Assembly: GCA_038277395.1 (NCBI GenBank)
Contig: CM076192.1
Location: 128,555,366 to 128,619,365 of the forward strand
Direction of reading: 5' to 3'
Length of the DNA: 64,000 nucleotides
DNA from: Dryocosmus kuriphilus
Taxonomy: Eukaryota > Arthropoda > Insecta > Hymenoptera > Cynipidae
Part shown: one piece after another, positions 21,927 to 31,856 of the stretch
Numbering within the stretch: position 1 is the stretch's first letter
Layout of the letters: each line of letters starts with the position of its first letter
Program-made: the position numbers and the translations under genes
The notes under the pieces: model-generated
Seen by the model: only the letters and a program-made list of their open reading frames with translations
Told to the model about the DNA's origin: nothing
Database searches by the model: none

Positions 21927-23806
21927 CCCCCTCTCTCTCCAACACTGACTTCATTATGGGTGTGAGAAGGGACGGAGGGGTAAAGGGGGAGTCTCCTCAC
22001 ATTACGCAAGGTGATGCAATAATTTAAAATCTCAAAATAATCAGATATTGAGAAACAACAAGTGTGCCCAAGAAATGCAATCACCTTTGCCTGTTGTAAA
22101 ATTCCGTACGACTAATAGTTCCTGAATCAAAACTCAAAAACTTCAAAATAATCAGGTATTGAAAGACAAAACTTGGGCTCAAGAAATGCAATCACTTTTC
22201 CCTTCCAATAAAATTCCGCAAGACTAATAGTTCCCGAATAAAAACTCGAAAATCTCAAAATAACCAGATATTGAAAAACAATGCTCAAGAAACACAATCA
22301 CTTTCCAATGCAGCGTAAGTCAGAATACATTCCTTCTTACTATTAATGTTATGTATTGGAATTTACCTCTCGAATATTCTATCTCTCTCACTCTTCATCG
22401 GCTTCCTCTCAACGGCTTCCGCTTCCCCTCCAACCCGCCCTTTCCCCCTCCGACGAGGCATTTCTAGACAGGTTTCGGCAAGCATGAAGACTTATTACCT
22501 CAAGCCTATTGGAACACGCATAATGATAGCCGTGCCGCTTCCTCTCACTGGATTCCGCCTCCTCGCACAACCGCCCTTCCTCCTCCAATGCGGCATCTCT
22601 AAATAGGTTTCGACAAGCATGATGACGTAATATCTGAAGCCTGTTGGAATACGCATAATGATGCAATTTTTCGAAACGCATAGATTATTCGACACACACA
22701 CACACACTTCTTCATTCACATACATATACGATGCCACACAAACACATACATTCACCCAGCTTCGCTCGATTTCACTCACACTTCCTCATTTACATACATA
22801 TACGATGGCGCACACATAGCTTCGCTCGATTTCACTCACATGCAATTTTTCGATACGCATAGGGTATAAAGGTAAATTTAATAAATTACTTAGCTGTAAT
22901 TTAACGATAAAAAGAGATAACAATATTCCATCGATGTTCCAAAGTCCCTCGGTGTTACTATGGAAAGAAATTCAACCCATCGATGCGTTGGATATCCATC
23001 GTTGGGAAACAAATAAGGAAAATCAAAGAGAACTGAACTTAACTTAACTATAAACTAAAATTAAGAAATAAGTACACAGAGAATGTATCAGTAAATGTTA
23101 TAATTTATTCACTCAATCAACATATTGAAATTCGAGCATGTTGTATTTACCACCAAAGTAGTAAAAGGAAAGTTTTTCCTTCTGGACAGAAATTTCCAGT
23201 TTCCCAAATGTTTCCATGTATTTTGGATCTTCAAAGATTTTGTTTATTCTGTTCGGTAAGTATACCAACATCACGTTGTCCAACTCGGTCATGAATTTTG
23301 TTCCATATTTCGTTTGAACTTTCATGATTTATACACTAAAGAAATGTTCAATGTAAGGAGAGTTGTCAAGCTACAGGCAATAATCAGTAACTTAGGAATG
23401 AATCGATTACCTCAAGCGTCTGAATTCAACCAAGTAAGGCGGGTTGCCCAGCTACAGGCTTCATTAGCCGGTTTCTGTTTCAAGCTAAATGATTGTAATA
23501 CCACGGTTTGCATAATGGTTCTGTTGAAGGTTATATGTCTGTACTTCAGTGTGTTTGTGTGTGTAAATAATTTGACGACTTTTTTTAAAAGTAAGAGTTA
23601 TGCTAAAAATCCAAGCAAGGAAATTGATTATTGACTGTGTCTTATTCATGCCGCTCAAAGGAAAAGAATAAAAATTATAAATAACTGAGAAATTCTTACT
23701 AATAAAGCCGGTTAATTTCAACAAACCAAAAATGAGATAACAGCACTAATAGGAGTTTTATTTGACCTCAGGGGATGCACTGAAGAGTCGGAAGTACTGC
23801 GCAGGA
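21927..23806 (+). repeat. Repeat A, plus copy
   Basis: An inverted copy lies at 33270-35194. From left to right it contains: CTCTCTCTCCAAC at the outer edge; about three units of 105-115 bp (AAGAAATGCAATCAC at about 22070, 22185, 22290); two diverged units of about 140 bp with CACGCATAATGATAG or ACGCATAATGATGC; a CA-rich stretch; a 70-codon ORF on the minus strand; then GCTACAGGC-type units; and the inner edge GACCTCAGGGGATGCACTGA near 23766. No transposase was found. Confidence 0.85.
23113..23325 (-). CDS. Repeat A small ORF (70 codons), hypothetical
   Basis: ATG-initiated ORF beginning MKVQTKYGTKFMTEL, with MLVYLPNRINKIFED, then EKLSFYYFGGKYNMLEF near the end. Its counterpart in the inverted repeat copy (33761-33973) is the same length and has no frameshift or stop, although the two differ at about 14 residues. 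The pattern KYG...eLd...V.LP.R......KL...Y.G......F is reminiscent of a small domain I have seen in mobile-element-linked insect ORFs, but I cannot name it with confidence. No signal peptide or membrane segment. Confidence 0.5.
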   Translation of the reverse strand: MKVQTKYGTKFMTELDNVMLVYLPNRINKIFEDPKYMETFGKLEISVQKEKLSFYYFGGKYNMLEFQYVD

Positions 23807-23839
23807 AGTTTCCATAGAGAATCTCTCCAGAAGCGTCCA

Positions 23840-24570
23840 GGTAGATCGTATCAACGATTCCCGACTTCTCGACAGGTTTCAACACGCATAATCATAGTTC
23901 AACGAGTCCTTGAAGCATCATTGCTAAGAGTTTCTGTAGGAATTTGACGAAGGTAGGACCATTCATTTACGGATGTTTCGTGTTCGTGCTAAATGTGTGT
24001 CTGTAAAATCAATCAGTGCAATGATGGTTCGTGTTCGTACTAAAATGAAATTCAGTCAATAACCAATTACGGCGTGTTGAAGAGCTACGTTCTTCATGAG
24101 CAGGGTTCTGTTTCAAGCTAAATAATTGTAAAACCACAGTTTAGCAGAATTGTTCTGTTCTAGGTTGAATGTCTGTAAAATTAGTCAATATTCGACAAGA
24201 GAGATGGTGTTTTTTGTCCGTACTAAAATGAAATTCAGTCAGTAATCAATTACGGCGAGTTGTTGAGATATAGGTTTCAGGGTCAAGGTTTTGTTCCAAG
24301 CTAAATGTTTGTAAATCCACAGTTCGGCGGAAGGGTTCTGTTCCAGGATAAATGTCTGCAATTTAGTCAGTAATCGAAAGTCGATGATGGTTCGTGTCAG
24401 TGCCGAACGTCTGTAAAATTAATCAGTAACCAACAGGTGAAGGTGGTTCACGTCCTCGCTAAATGCCTGCAAAAACTGTCATCTAAAAGCAGGCAATGAT
24501 AATGGTTCGTGCCTGTGCTAAACTGTCATTCAATCAGTAACTGAGTACGGCGGGTAGCTGACACTGGACT
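23840..24570. repeat. About 190-bp tandem units related to repeat A
   Basis: CTAAAATGAAATTCAGTCA (about 24040 and 24228) recurs with AATTACGGCG, CAGGGTTCTGTTTCAAGCTA and AATGTCTGTAAAATTA. Similar GTTTCAAGCTAAATGATTG sequence lies within repeat A at about 23476. The array therefore looks like an extension of repeat A's inner part. Confidence 0.7.
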
Positions 24571-26042
24571 TCTGTGACGACTTGGGGTATTTATGATATA
24601 CATAGAACTTTCTATAAATTTAAGATAAAGAGGGAAATATATTAATAAACAAAGATAGTACGTACATTAATTGAGGATATATACAGTAAGGTCTATAAGT
24701 AGACACCCGAAAATAATAATAATAGCAATCCCAAGTCATATAAAACACTGCAATCAGAATGCATTTTATTGAAGGTTTTATTATTTGTAGCACCACTTTC
24801 AATCAGTGCGTTTATCTCTTAATGTTAAATACGTATTATAGTATCAGCATTCTTGACGCTTGAGATAAAAGGTGATATGTATTTTATTAACAGGTTTCAC
24901 ACTCGCTCTTCTTTAGACGCCTATCTCTCTCCCTCTCCCTCTCTCTCTTACTTTAAGACATAGCAGTTTAACTATCATGACCTGAAGATTTCGTATAAAA
25001 TAAAAAATAAAGGAGTCTCTCTGTTCTTCTTAGGCTGCAGTTATGTCGTCTAAAAGAATATTTTACTTAATTGTTGAAACATTTTTTAATTCAATAATGA
25101 AAGTAAAATTTACGTTTTTCCAAACTCTTTCAATATATTACATCATATCCCCTAAAATGCTATAACGTCATTTGATAGATCATTAATAATACACGTAAAA
25201 ATAAATTCTCAATTTTACAGAAATTTTGCAAGGTTAATAATGTGATTCTTGGGTAAAGGTTTCACGTCCATGCTAAATAGAAAATAATCAGAAAAGCAAT
25301 TGCACAGCTCAGAATATGCACAAAAAAAAAATTTTTAGTAATTTCTGTGTATTTGCGAGATCTCCCACAATGTGATTTTAGACATTAAAATAAGCGAATC
25401 ATGTTTAACCTACTCTTGGTGTCACACGAAATATGACGTCAGCTTTCTCTCAACAAATATCAAAGAGAAATTCGCTAAGGAATTAGTTAATGCAAAAGCA
25501 AAGAAATGACTAGAGATTAATTACGCATATGCACTTATGCAATATATAAGCATTTAATTTGTTGATAAAGTCAAAGGGCTACGAATGTAAGTCTTAAGTT
25601 TTACGAAATTCTTTGAAAAATATTACAACATATCCCCTAAAATGCTATAACATAAATTTAAAGTGTTTTAACTAATGCGCTTGTCAGGAATAATCGACGA
25701 GTGATCCTATTTTACAAATCTGAATTATTTATCCAACTATTATGAGAACCATCAAATCCTAACCTATTTACAAACGGTTTATTTCACAGCTTTTATAACT
25801 TTTTTTCGGACAGATAAATATCGAAATGGTTTACTTTTGAAAGTGCCTCTAGTAACTGATTCAATATTTCTTATTTGTTTTTACTATAAGTAACTCTGCT
25901 TTCTAATCTGGACGCATAAAATTTCTCAAAACTTATTTATATTTACTGAGGAGGAAGAGGAGGTTGTAGTTAAATAAAATACTCAAAATTTGCATTCAGT
26001 GATGACAAGACTTAGAGTAAGATGAATTATAAACCATAAGAA
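24571..26042. other. AT-rich non-coding stretch
   Basis: No gene supported. A CT-rich run lies at about 24926-24950. The segment CATATCCCCTAAAATGCTAT occurs twice (about 25144 and 25628), suggesting a duplicated fragment of a few tens of bases. Confidence 0.5.
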
Positions 26043-26145
26043 AGTACTTATAATGTTTAAAAATCACATGGAATTTAACTTATTAAAGGAAATATATATT
26101 ATTGACTAAAGAAAGACATTGCACACTTATTGTTAGTATCATGCT

Positions 26146-26352
26146 GTGTCTATTTTATCAGTTTTTATTAACGAGATAAAATTTACAACCACATATATTA
26201 CATGTATTGATTCTACTATTGGAAATAATGAACTAGCTTTTAAGCTGTTAAAGAACCATTTAATACAAATCTTATTTAATATCACCAGCCTCTATTATTA
26301 CATTAAAGATGAAATTATTTCAATGCGTTATTTCTGTTTCAGGTGCGAGTAA
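26146..26352 (+). CDS. 68-codon ORF in left foldback arm, hypothetical
   Basis: Open frame reading ...SILSVFINEIKFTTTYIT and ending MRYFCFRCE. It has 56 of 68 residues identical to the ORF in the opposite arm (27806-28012), with no indels. The start is not an ATG, so it may be part of a longer spliced or read-through frame, or not translated. No family recognised. Confidence 0.25.
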   Translation: MSILSVFINEIKFTTTYITCIDSTIGNNELAFKLLKNHLIQILFNITSLYYYIKDEIISMRYFCFRCE

Positions 26353-27284
26353 CCGCAATCCATCTACCAAATAAATCAGCTACATGAATTTTATAATCCA
26401 CTGTAAGAAACTTTGAAATAGTCTTTAACACAACAGAGTAATATGTTAAGGATCCATTTCATTTAACTGAAACCCTGCAATAATAACGTGATTAGTGAAG
26501 TACTGAAGATATTAAAATCAATTATTGGCAATGAAAACATATTTTTCTTATGTCAACATTAAACTCTAGTTAAAATAAATCAAGGTTAAGGAATAAAAGG
26601 TAGACTAGATGAATAATGAATAGATTTATACTATTGATGCCTATGCTAATCAGCAAAATGGTTAATTTATTGCATATAAGTATAAAGATTTCTTTTAGTG
26701 ATATCAAAACTGAAATTAACCTCATTTAACTATTAAGATATTTTAGGAAGTGGAGGAGGAGGAGAAGTAGGAGGTGGTAGTTTCGGAGAGGTTTGAGGAG
26801 AATCATTATGTAGTAAATACAAGAAGTTACGGAGAAATGTTGATTTCAATTATTACACACAATAAATCGTACGTTAGAAGCATCAAGGTATGCGATGAGC
26901 CTCTCCTACATTTAAAAACTAATAATTTAGGTGAGCGAAATGAAGAAGAAATACAAATATATTTTGAAAATTAGATTTATTTAATTTATTGCAATATAGT
27001 GAATTTAAAGAACTCCATATAACATTTTATACGTGATTCTTCTGTTATAAGTACAGGAAATGTTCAATGCAATAATTCAAATGTTAATTCAACTATTAGA
27101 AATATTGAACCAGCAGTTGTTAAATTTTTTACATCAATTAATAAGAATATTGTCATTCAATAATGCCAGCCTCTCTTAATTCATTAATGACTGCAATTAT
27201 TTCAAGCGACTTATTTCGGCTTCCACTTGATTGGAATTATCAAAGTGAGCACATTCGATCTACCAGTTCATTCGAATCTTCCCA

Positions 27285-27755
27285 TTATTCTGAAAATTTT
27301 GCCTCTATTTTATATTCAGAGGAAAAGTCACTTTCAGCGTCATCTTCATCACCATCATCCTCATTTTCATTATTATCACCCTCATCCATATTTTCATTAT
27401 TACCATCATCATGAGCATCATTATTGACTGTCACGAATGTTGAATTATCATGTTGATCATATTCTTCTTTTTCATCTTCATGTTCTGATTCGAATTTTCG
27501 CTTCTTCACTTGTGACCTCAATTCAAGTTTAAGCTTCTGAGTAATGCCCACCAGTTTCATTAATGAAGTAGAATGTAGTTCGACTTCTTCTTGAATATCT
27601 TGATCCCCATTAGGTTTCAAATTTTTCTGCTTTTGATGAATTGCGTCATTAGTATTTCTATTCTGTTTTTTGCTGTTTTGAATTGTTCTTATAGTTTCAG
27701 ACACCTTTGCAATTTTTCGAAAGCCTCTCTCATCATCATCATCATCATCATACAC
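27285..27755 (-). CDS. Acidic low-complexity ORF, hypothetical
   Basis: 156 codons. Starts with an Asp run from a CAT/ATG trinucleotide repeat, then a mixed-charge segment (GFRKIAKVSETIRTIQNSKK, ITQKLKLELRSQVKKRKFES) that could form a coiled coil. It ends in a long Asp/Glu/Asn-rich tail (NNENMDEGDNNENEDDGDED). It lies between the inverted arms of the foldback element. Such composition is common in disordered nuclear proteins and also arises from simple-sequence DNA. No homologue recognised. Confidence 0.4.
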   Translation of the reverse strand: MYDDDDDDERGFRKIAKVSETIRTIQNSKKQNRNTNDAIHQKQKNLKPNGDQDIQEEVELHSTSLMKLVGITQKLKLELRSQVKKRKFESEHEDEKEEYDQHDNSTFVTVNNDAHDDGNNENMDEGDNNENEDDGDEDDAESDFSSEYKIEAKFSE

Positions 27756-27805
27756 AGTGGATTATAAAATTTATGTAGTTGATTTATTTGGTACATAGAT
27801 TGCGG

Positions 27806-28012
27806 TTACTCGTACCTGAAACAGAAATAACGCATTGAAATAATTTCAGTTTTAATGCAATAAGAGAGGCTGGTGTTATTAAATAAGATTTTTATTAGAT
27901 GATTCTTTAGCAGCTTAAAAGCTAGTTTATTAGTTCCAATAGTAGAATTAACACATGTAATATATGTGGTTGTAAATTTTATCTCGTTAATAAAAACTGA
28001 TAAAATAGACAC
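27806..28012 (-). CDS. 68-codon ORF in right foldback arm, hypothetical
   Basis: Mirror copy of the ORF at 26146-26352 (SILSVFINEIKFTTTYIT, MRYFCFRYE). All length and frame are kept. No ATG start. Conservation may only reflect recent arm homogenisation. Confidence 0.25.
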   Translation of the reverse strand: MSILSVFINEIKFTTTYITCVNSTIGTNKLAFKLLKNHLIKILFNNTSLSYCIKTEIISMRYFCFRYE

Positions 28013-28117
28013 AGCATGGTACTAACAATAAGTGTGCAATGCCTTTCTATTAATCAATAATATATAGTTCCTTTAATAAGTTAAATTCAATGAGATTTTT
28101 AAACATTATAAGTACTT

Positions 28118-28489
28118 AGTATGTAAATGTTTCGTTGGTCTTACGGTCATATAATAAAGCAATTAATCTTTAGCATATAATAGTCAATTAATTAAAAAGT
28201 CATAATATTTCGACGTTTCGACCTCAACTGCGGGTCTTTTTCAAAAAAATCTAAAATAAGAATAAATACAATCAAAAATAATATAATAAAAATTAAAAAA
28301 GCTACGTTAATAATTTTTTCTAAAAATAATAAGTTATAAATGTTTACCTTAAAATGTCGACCGATATTGTACATAAAATTAAAATATCTCTAGTGCAGAA
28401 ACCGAAGTCAATAAATGTCAATAATGATAAGTTTGAGTTCTATCAAATTTGTCATCCTTCATATGTTGTTTTTCAACAAAATTTTGTGT
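28118..28489 (-). mobile_element. Penelope-like element 3' region, displaced by an R insertion
   Basis: On the minus strand, sequence after the R block (28490-31399) continues a PLE 3' end. It has an open stretch with a hydrophobic segment (FLIFIILFLIVFILILDFFE) followed by KDPQLRSKRRNIMTF, the kind of AT-rich tail with a GGTCGAAACGTCGAAATATT motif that follows GIY-YIG in PLEs. The coding part ends at 31400 immediately beyond the R block, which supports one PLE split by the insertion. Confidence 0.55.
28205..28250 (-). ncRNA. Hammerhead-ribozyme-like motif, degenerate
   Basis: The minus strand reads TTGAAAAAGACC, a short loop, then GGTCGAAACGTCG. The GACC/GGTC pair could form stem II and GAAAC..GTC matches the 3' core of a minimal type I hammerhead. 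PLEs are known to carry such ribozymes. The CUGAUGA core box is not intact (UGAAAAA), so activity is unlikely in this copy. Confidence 0.3.
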
Positions 28490-29471
28490 AAAAAATCTGC
28501 CCGCTGCGCGGGCACATTCTCATCGCGCGCTACGCGCGCCGCGCTTCGCGCGAAGCATGAGCGCGCCTAGGGCGCGCGTCTGTTGGCACTCGCGCTTCGC
28601 GCTCGATACGTTATTTACGGCACTCACGCTTCGCGCTCAATAGATTATTCACCTCGCGCTACGCGCTGGGTGTTTATAGCTCGTATAAACCTTTAAATTA
28701 GAAATTACAAAAGAAATTATTTTACTTAAGGCTCTATCGCCCTTAAGGAATACATTCCCATCATGACACTGGCGCTTCGCGCTCGATAATTACGTTTCTT
28801 TAAAACACATTATAGATTGGTAAAGCTCTTTTTGATTTTCCAAATTTTTACAATACAGGATTTCGATTCTTAAAAGTAAAACGATAAGTCTTATAAATAA
28901 ATTTTGTAGCTACTTCCAAGGTGAACAATTCTGCTTGTTAATATTTTCTCATATCTTGCACAGTTTTGCTGAAAAGTGGTTTTCTTTATATTTCATAACA
29001 TGTTTCACGAATAACTCAAAAACTACGCGTCTGATCAAAAAAATGATAGAGAGCAAATTTGTAGACAATTTGGAGACGAACAACTTTGGTTATTATTATT
29101 TTTCCGTATCTTCCATAGTTTGGCGGAAAATTAGAAATCTTTAATTTTTAATAACGTTTTATCGATTAAAACAAAAACCGTGCATTTTATGAAAAAATGG
29201 TTAAAACAAGATTTGTAGACCTTTTTAAATTGAACAACTTTGTTCTTTACCATTTTTTGGTATCTTGAATATTTTGACGGGAAACCACAGTTTTTTAATT
29301 TTAATAGCGTTTTCTTGATTAAAACAAAAACCGTTTATTTTATCGAAAAATGGTTCAGACAAAATTTGTTGATTTTTTTAAGGTGAACAATTTTACTTTC
29401 TCACATTTTTTTTTTTGTATCTCTGATAGTTTAGCCGGAAAATGGATTTTTTGATTTTGTGAAAACAGTTT

Positions 29472-29774
29472 TTGATGGATAAAACCATAACCGTTGGTCA
29501 AAAACCGCTGGTTAACGAACTCGTCCTTTCTTTTTGGACCTTAAAGAAGTGTGTCAAAGCGCAATCCAATCCGATTAGTCCTTCGAAAGTTATCGTGGGA
29601 ACAGACGACAACGACAACGACGACGACAACGACAACGACAACGACGACAACGCCAACAGACAGACAGACACGGTCGTACAAACCATTTTTTCGGATTCAG
29701 GAGGTCTTAAAACGTGGAGATTTCATGAAATCCACGAAAGTCAAATTTTACATAAATCTAATACCGTTTTCTGA
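29472..29774 (+). CDS. R-family small ORF in arm R3, hypothetical
   Basis: 100 codons beginning MMDKTITVGQKPLVNELVL, then SFWTLKKCVKAQSNPISPSK and an Asp/Asn tract (GTDDNDNDDDNDNDND), then NRQTDTVVQT and LKTWRFHEIHESQIL. This is the cleanest reading of the ORF found in all R copies. No domain recognised. The tract is a GACAAC-type minisatellite. Arm copies can be homogenised by their palindrome, so conservation is weak evidence of translation. Confidence 0.4.
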   Translation: MMDKTITVGQKPLVNELVLSFWTLKKCVKAQSNPISPSKVIVGTDDNDNDDDNDNDNDDNANRQTDTVVQTIFSDSGGLKTWRFHEIHESQILHKSNTVF

Positions 29775-29841
29775 TCCACGAAAGTCAAATTTTACATAAA
29801 TCTAAACCTTCTCTGATGAGAATGTAAAAATCACATTTTAG

Positions 29842-30315
29842 TCAACACTTTATACAACCTTTAATCATATTTGAAGTTCCGATGTTTTTTGGAACTCCAA
29901 AATTATAAATATTACATTTTGAAGTAGAGATGCTTACGATCGGACGATAACTGGTGTACTGATTATTATCAAAGTACAAATTTATATAGAAACATAATAA
30001 ACCTCTAATGAAAAGCGCACCAAAGCCTTGAGAAATAAATATTAAACTGATGAGATTGAATGACATTTTTACATTCTCATCAGAGAAGGTATTAGATTTA
30101 TGCAAAATTTGAATTTCGCGGATTTCATGAAATCTCCACGTTTTAAGACCTCCTGAATCCGAAAAATGGTTTTTTACGACCGTGTCTGTCTGTCTGTTGG
30201 CGTTGTCGTCGTTGTCGTCGTTGTCGTTGTCGTCGTTGTCGTCGTTGTCGTTTGTCGTCGTCTGTTCCCACGATAACTTTCGAAGGACTAATCGGATTGG
30301 ATTGCGCTTTGGCAC
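29842..30315 (-). CDS. R-family ORF in arm R4 running into the loop, hypothetical
   Basis: 157 codons. The first part (MPKRNPIRLVLRKLSWEQ) is the shifted frame of the usual R ORF. It switches to the usual frame inside the Asp/Asn tract (NRQTDTVVKN, LKTWRFHEIREIQILHK) and then continues through the loop (FNLISLIFISQGFGALFIRG, CNIYNFGVPKNIG). A length change in the tract explains the frame difference. The loop-coded tail is not seen in other copies. No family recognised. Confidence 0.3.
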   Translation of the reverse strand: MPKRNPIRLVLRKLSWEQTTTNDNDDNDDNDNDDNDDNANRQTDTVVKNHFSDSGGLKTWRFHEIREIQILHKSNTFSDENVKMSFNLISLIFISQGFGALFIRGLLCFYINLYFDNNQYTSYRPIVSISTSKCNIYNFGVPKNIGTSNMIKGCIKC

Positions 30316-31397
30316 ACTACTTTAAGGTCCAAAAAGAAAGGACGAGTTCGTTAACCAGCGGTTTTTGACCAACGGTTATGGTTTTATCCATCAAAAACGG
30401 TTTTCACAAAATCAAAAAATCCATTTTCCGGCTAAACTATCAGAGATACAAAAAAAAACGTAAGAAAGTAAAATTGTTCATCTCAAAAAAATCTACAAAT
30501 TTTGTCTTAACCGTTTTTTGATAAAATGAACCGTTTTTGTTTTAATCAAGAAAACCCTATTAAAATTAAAAAACTGTGGTTTTCCGCCAAAATATTCAAG
30601 ATACCAAAAAATTGTAAAGAACAAAGTTGTTCAATTTAAAAAGATCTACAAATTTTGTTTTAATGATTTTTTCATAAAATGCACGGTTTTTGTTTTAATC
30701 GATAAAACGTTATTAAAAATTAAAGATTTCAAATTTTCCGCCAAACTATCGAAGATACGGAAAAATAATAACAAACAAAGTTGTTCGTCTCCAAATTGTC
30801 TACAAATTTGCTCTCTATCATTTTTTTGATCAGACGCGTAGTTTTTGAGTTATTCGTGAAATATGTTATGAAATATAAAGAAAACCACTTTTCAGCAAAA
30901 CTGTGCAAGATATGAGAAAATATTAACAAGCAGAATTGTTCACCTTGGAAATAGCTACAAAATTTATTTATAAGACTCATCGTTTTACTTTTAAGAATCG
31001 AAATCCTGTATTGTGAAAATTTGGAAAATCACAAAGAGCTTTACCAATCTATAATGTGTTTTAAAGAAACGTAATTATCGAGCGCGAAGCGCGAGTGTCA
31101 TGATGAGAATGTATTCCTTAAGGGCGATAGAGCCTTAAGTAAAATAATTTCTTTTGTAATTTCTAATTTAAAGGTTTATACGATCTATAAACACCGAGCG
31201 CGTAGCGCGAGGTGAATAATCTATCGAGCGCGAAGCGTGAGTGCCGTAAATAACGTATCGAGCGCGAAGCGCGAGTCAAATGTCGAGCGCGAAGCGCGAG
31301 TGCCAACAGACGCGCGCCCTAGGCGCGCTCATACTTCGCGCGAAGCGCGGCGCGCGTAGCGCGCGATGAGAATGTGCCCGCGCAGCGGGCAGATTTT

Positions 31398-31856
31398 TTA
31401 GTTTAGAATGCACTGGTAAATCTGGTTTATATTTTTTATTTCTGTATTCAGATTTATTGAGATTTTAAAATGTTTTTTAATATAAATAGATTCTAAAATT
31501 CTTCTTTTAAACATATCTTTTTCTCGAGCTAAAATTTTGACATTATTAAAATCAAAATCATCGTTTAAGTTCCATGAATGTTGTGATAAGCCTGTATTTA
31601 AATTTCCAATTTCGAAGTCCCTTTTATGTTCGTAAATGCTTGTTCTTAATCTCCTACCAGTTTCGCCAATATATACTTTATCACAAATTTTACATTTAAT
31701 AAGATAAATAACTCTAGATTGGTTTTCAATGTTGTCAAGATCTTTTTTATTTGTAAGAAATGTATCTAAAGTGTGATTATTATTGAAATGAACATTAATA
31801 TCAAATTTCTTTAAAGACCTTTTCAATCTTTCTGAAAGACCTTGTATATAAGGCAA
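31398..31856 (-). pseudogene. Penelope-like element GIY-YIG endonuclease domain
   Basis: This is the C-terminal domain of the PLE. Visible motifs: VIYLIKCKICDKVYIGETGR followed by RLRTSIYEHKRDF. These contain the Cys-x2-Cys, the YIG element, the Arg and the EH residues of PLE-type GIY-YIG endonucleases. Downstream, LSQHSWNLNDDFDFNNVKIL and an Arg/Glu-rich helix (RRILESIYIKKH) match the usual end of the domain. It nicks target DNA to prime reverse transcription. The frame is open for 152 codons, but it is separated from the RT frame by a break near 31860-32080. The stop lies at the border of the R insertion. Confidence 0.9.

Larger units (their letters stand above)
26043..28117. mobile_element. 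Foldback element with about 368-bp inverted arms
   Basis: AGTACTTATAATGTTTAAAA at 26043 is matched in reverse at about 28117. The arms run to TTTATAATCCACTGT at about 26409 and its reverse at 27751. Arm identity looks around 90%. The 1.34-kb centre contains an acidic ORF on the minus strand and is not palindromic. No target duplication could be fixed. Each arm carries an open 68-codon frame. The inner arm ends read CCACTGTA and CCACTGTG, so the arms could alternatively be two separate inverted insertions. Confidence 0.6.
28490..31399. mobile_element. Palindromic (foldback) R-family element, arms R3 and R4
   Basis: Both outer ends read AAAAAATCTGCCCGCTGCGC (inverted at the right end). The left arm is 28490-29830 and the right arm about 30066-31399, highly similar over about 1.33 kb. 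They are separated by a loop of about 235 bp. Each arm, from outside inward, has a GCCCGC..GCGGGC hairpin, CATTCTCATC, a CpG-rich block with repeated CTCGCGCTTCGCGCTC, about four diverged 150-bp units, the MMDKTITV small ORF, and CTGATGAGAATG at the inner edge. It interrupts a PLE. No transposase seen. Confidence 0.8.

Noticed and set aside
29805..29830. CTGATGAG in the R-family inner edge as a hammerhead core
   Set aside because: No GAAA-containing strand or pairing stems at the required spacing; the box is explained as the inverted CATTCTCATC repeat.
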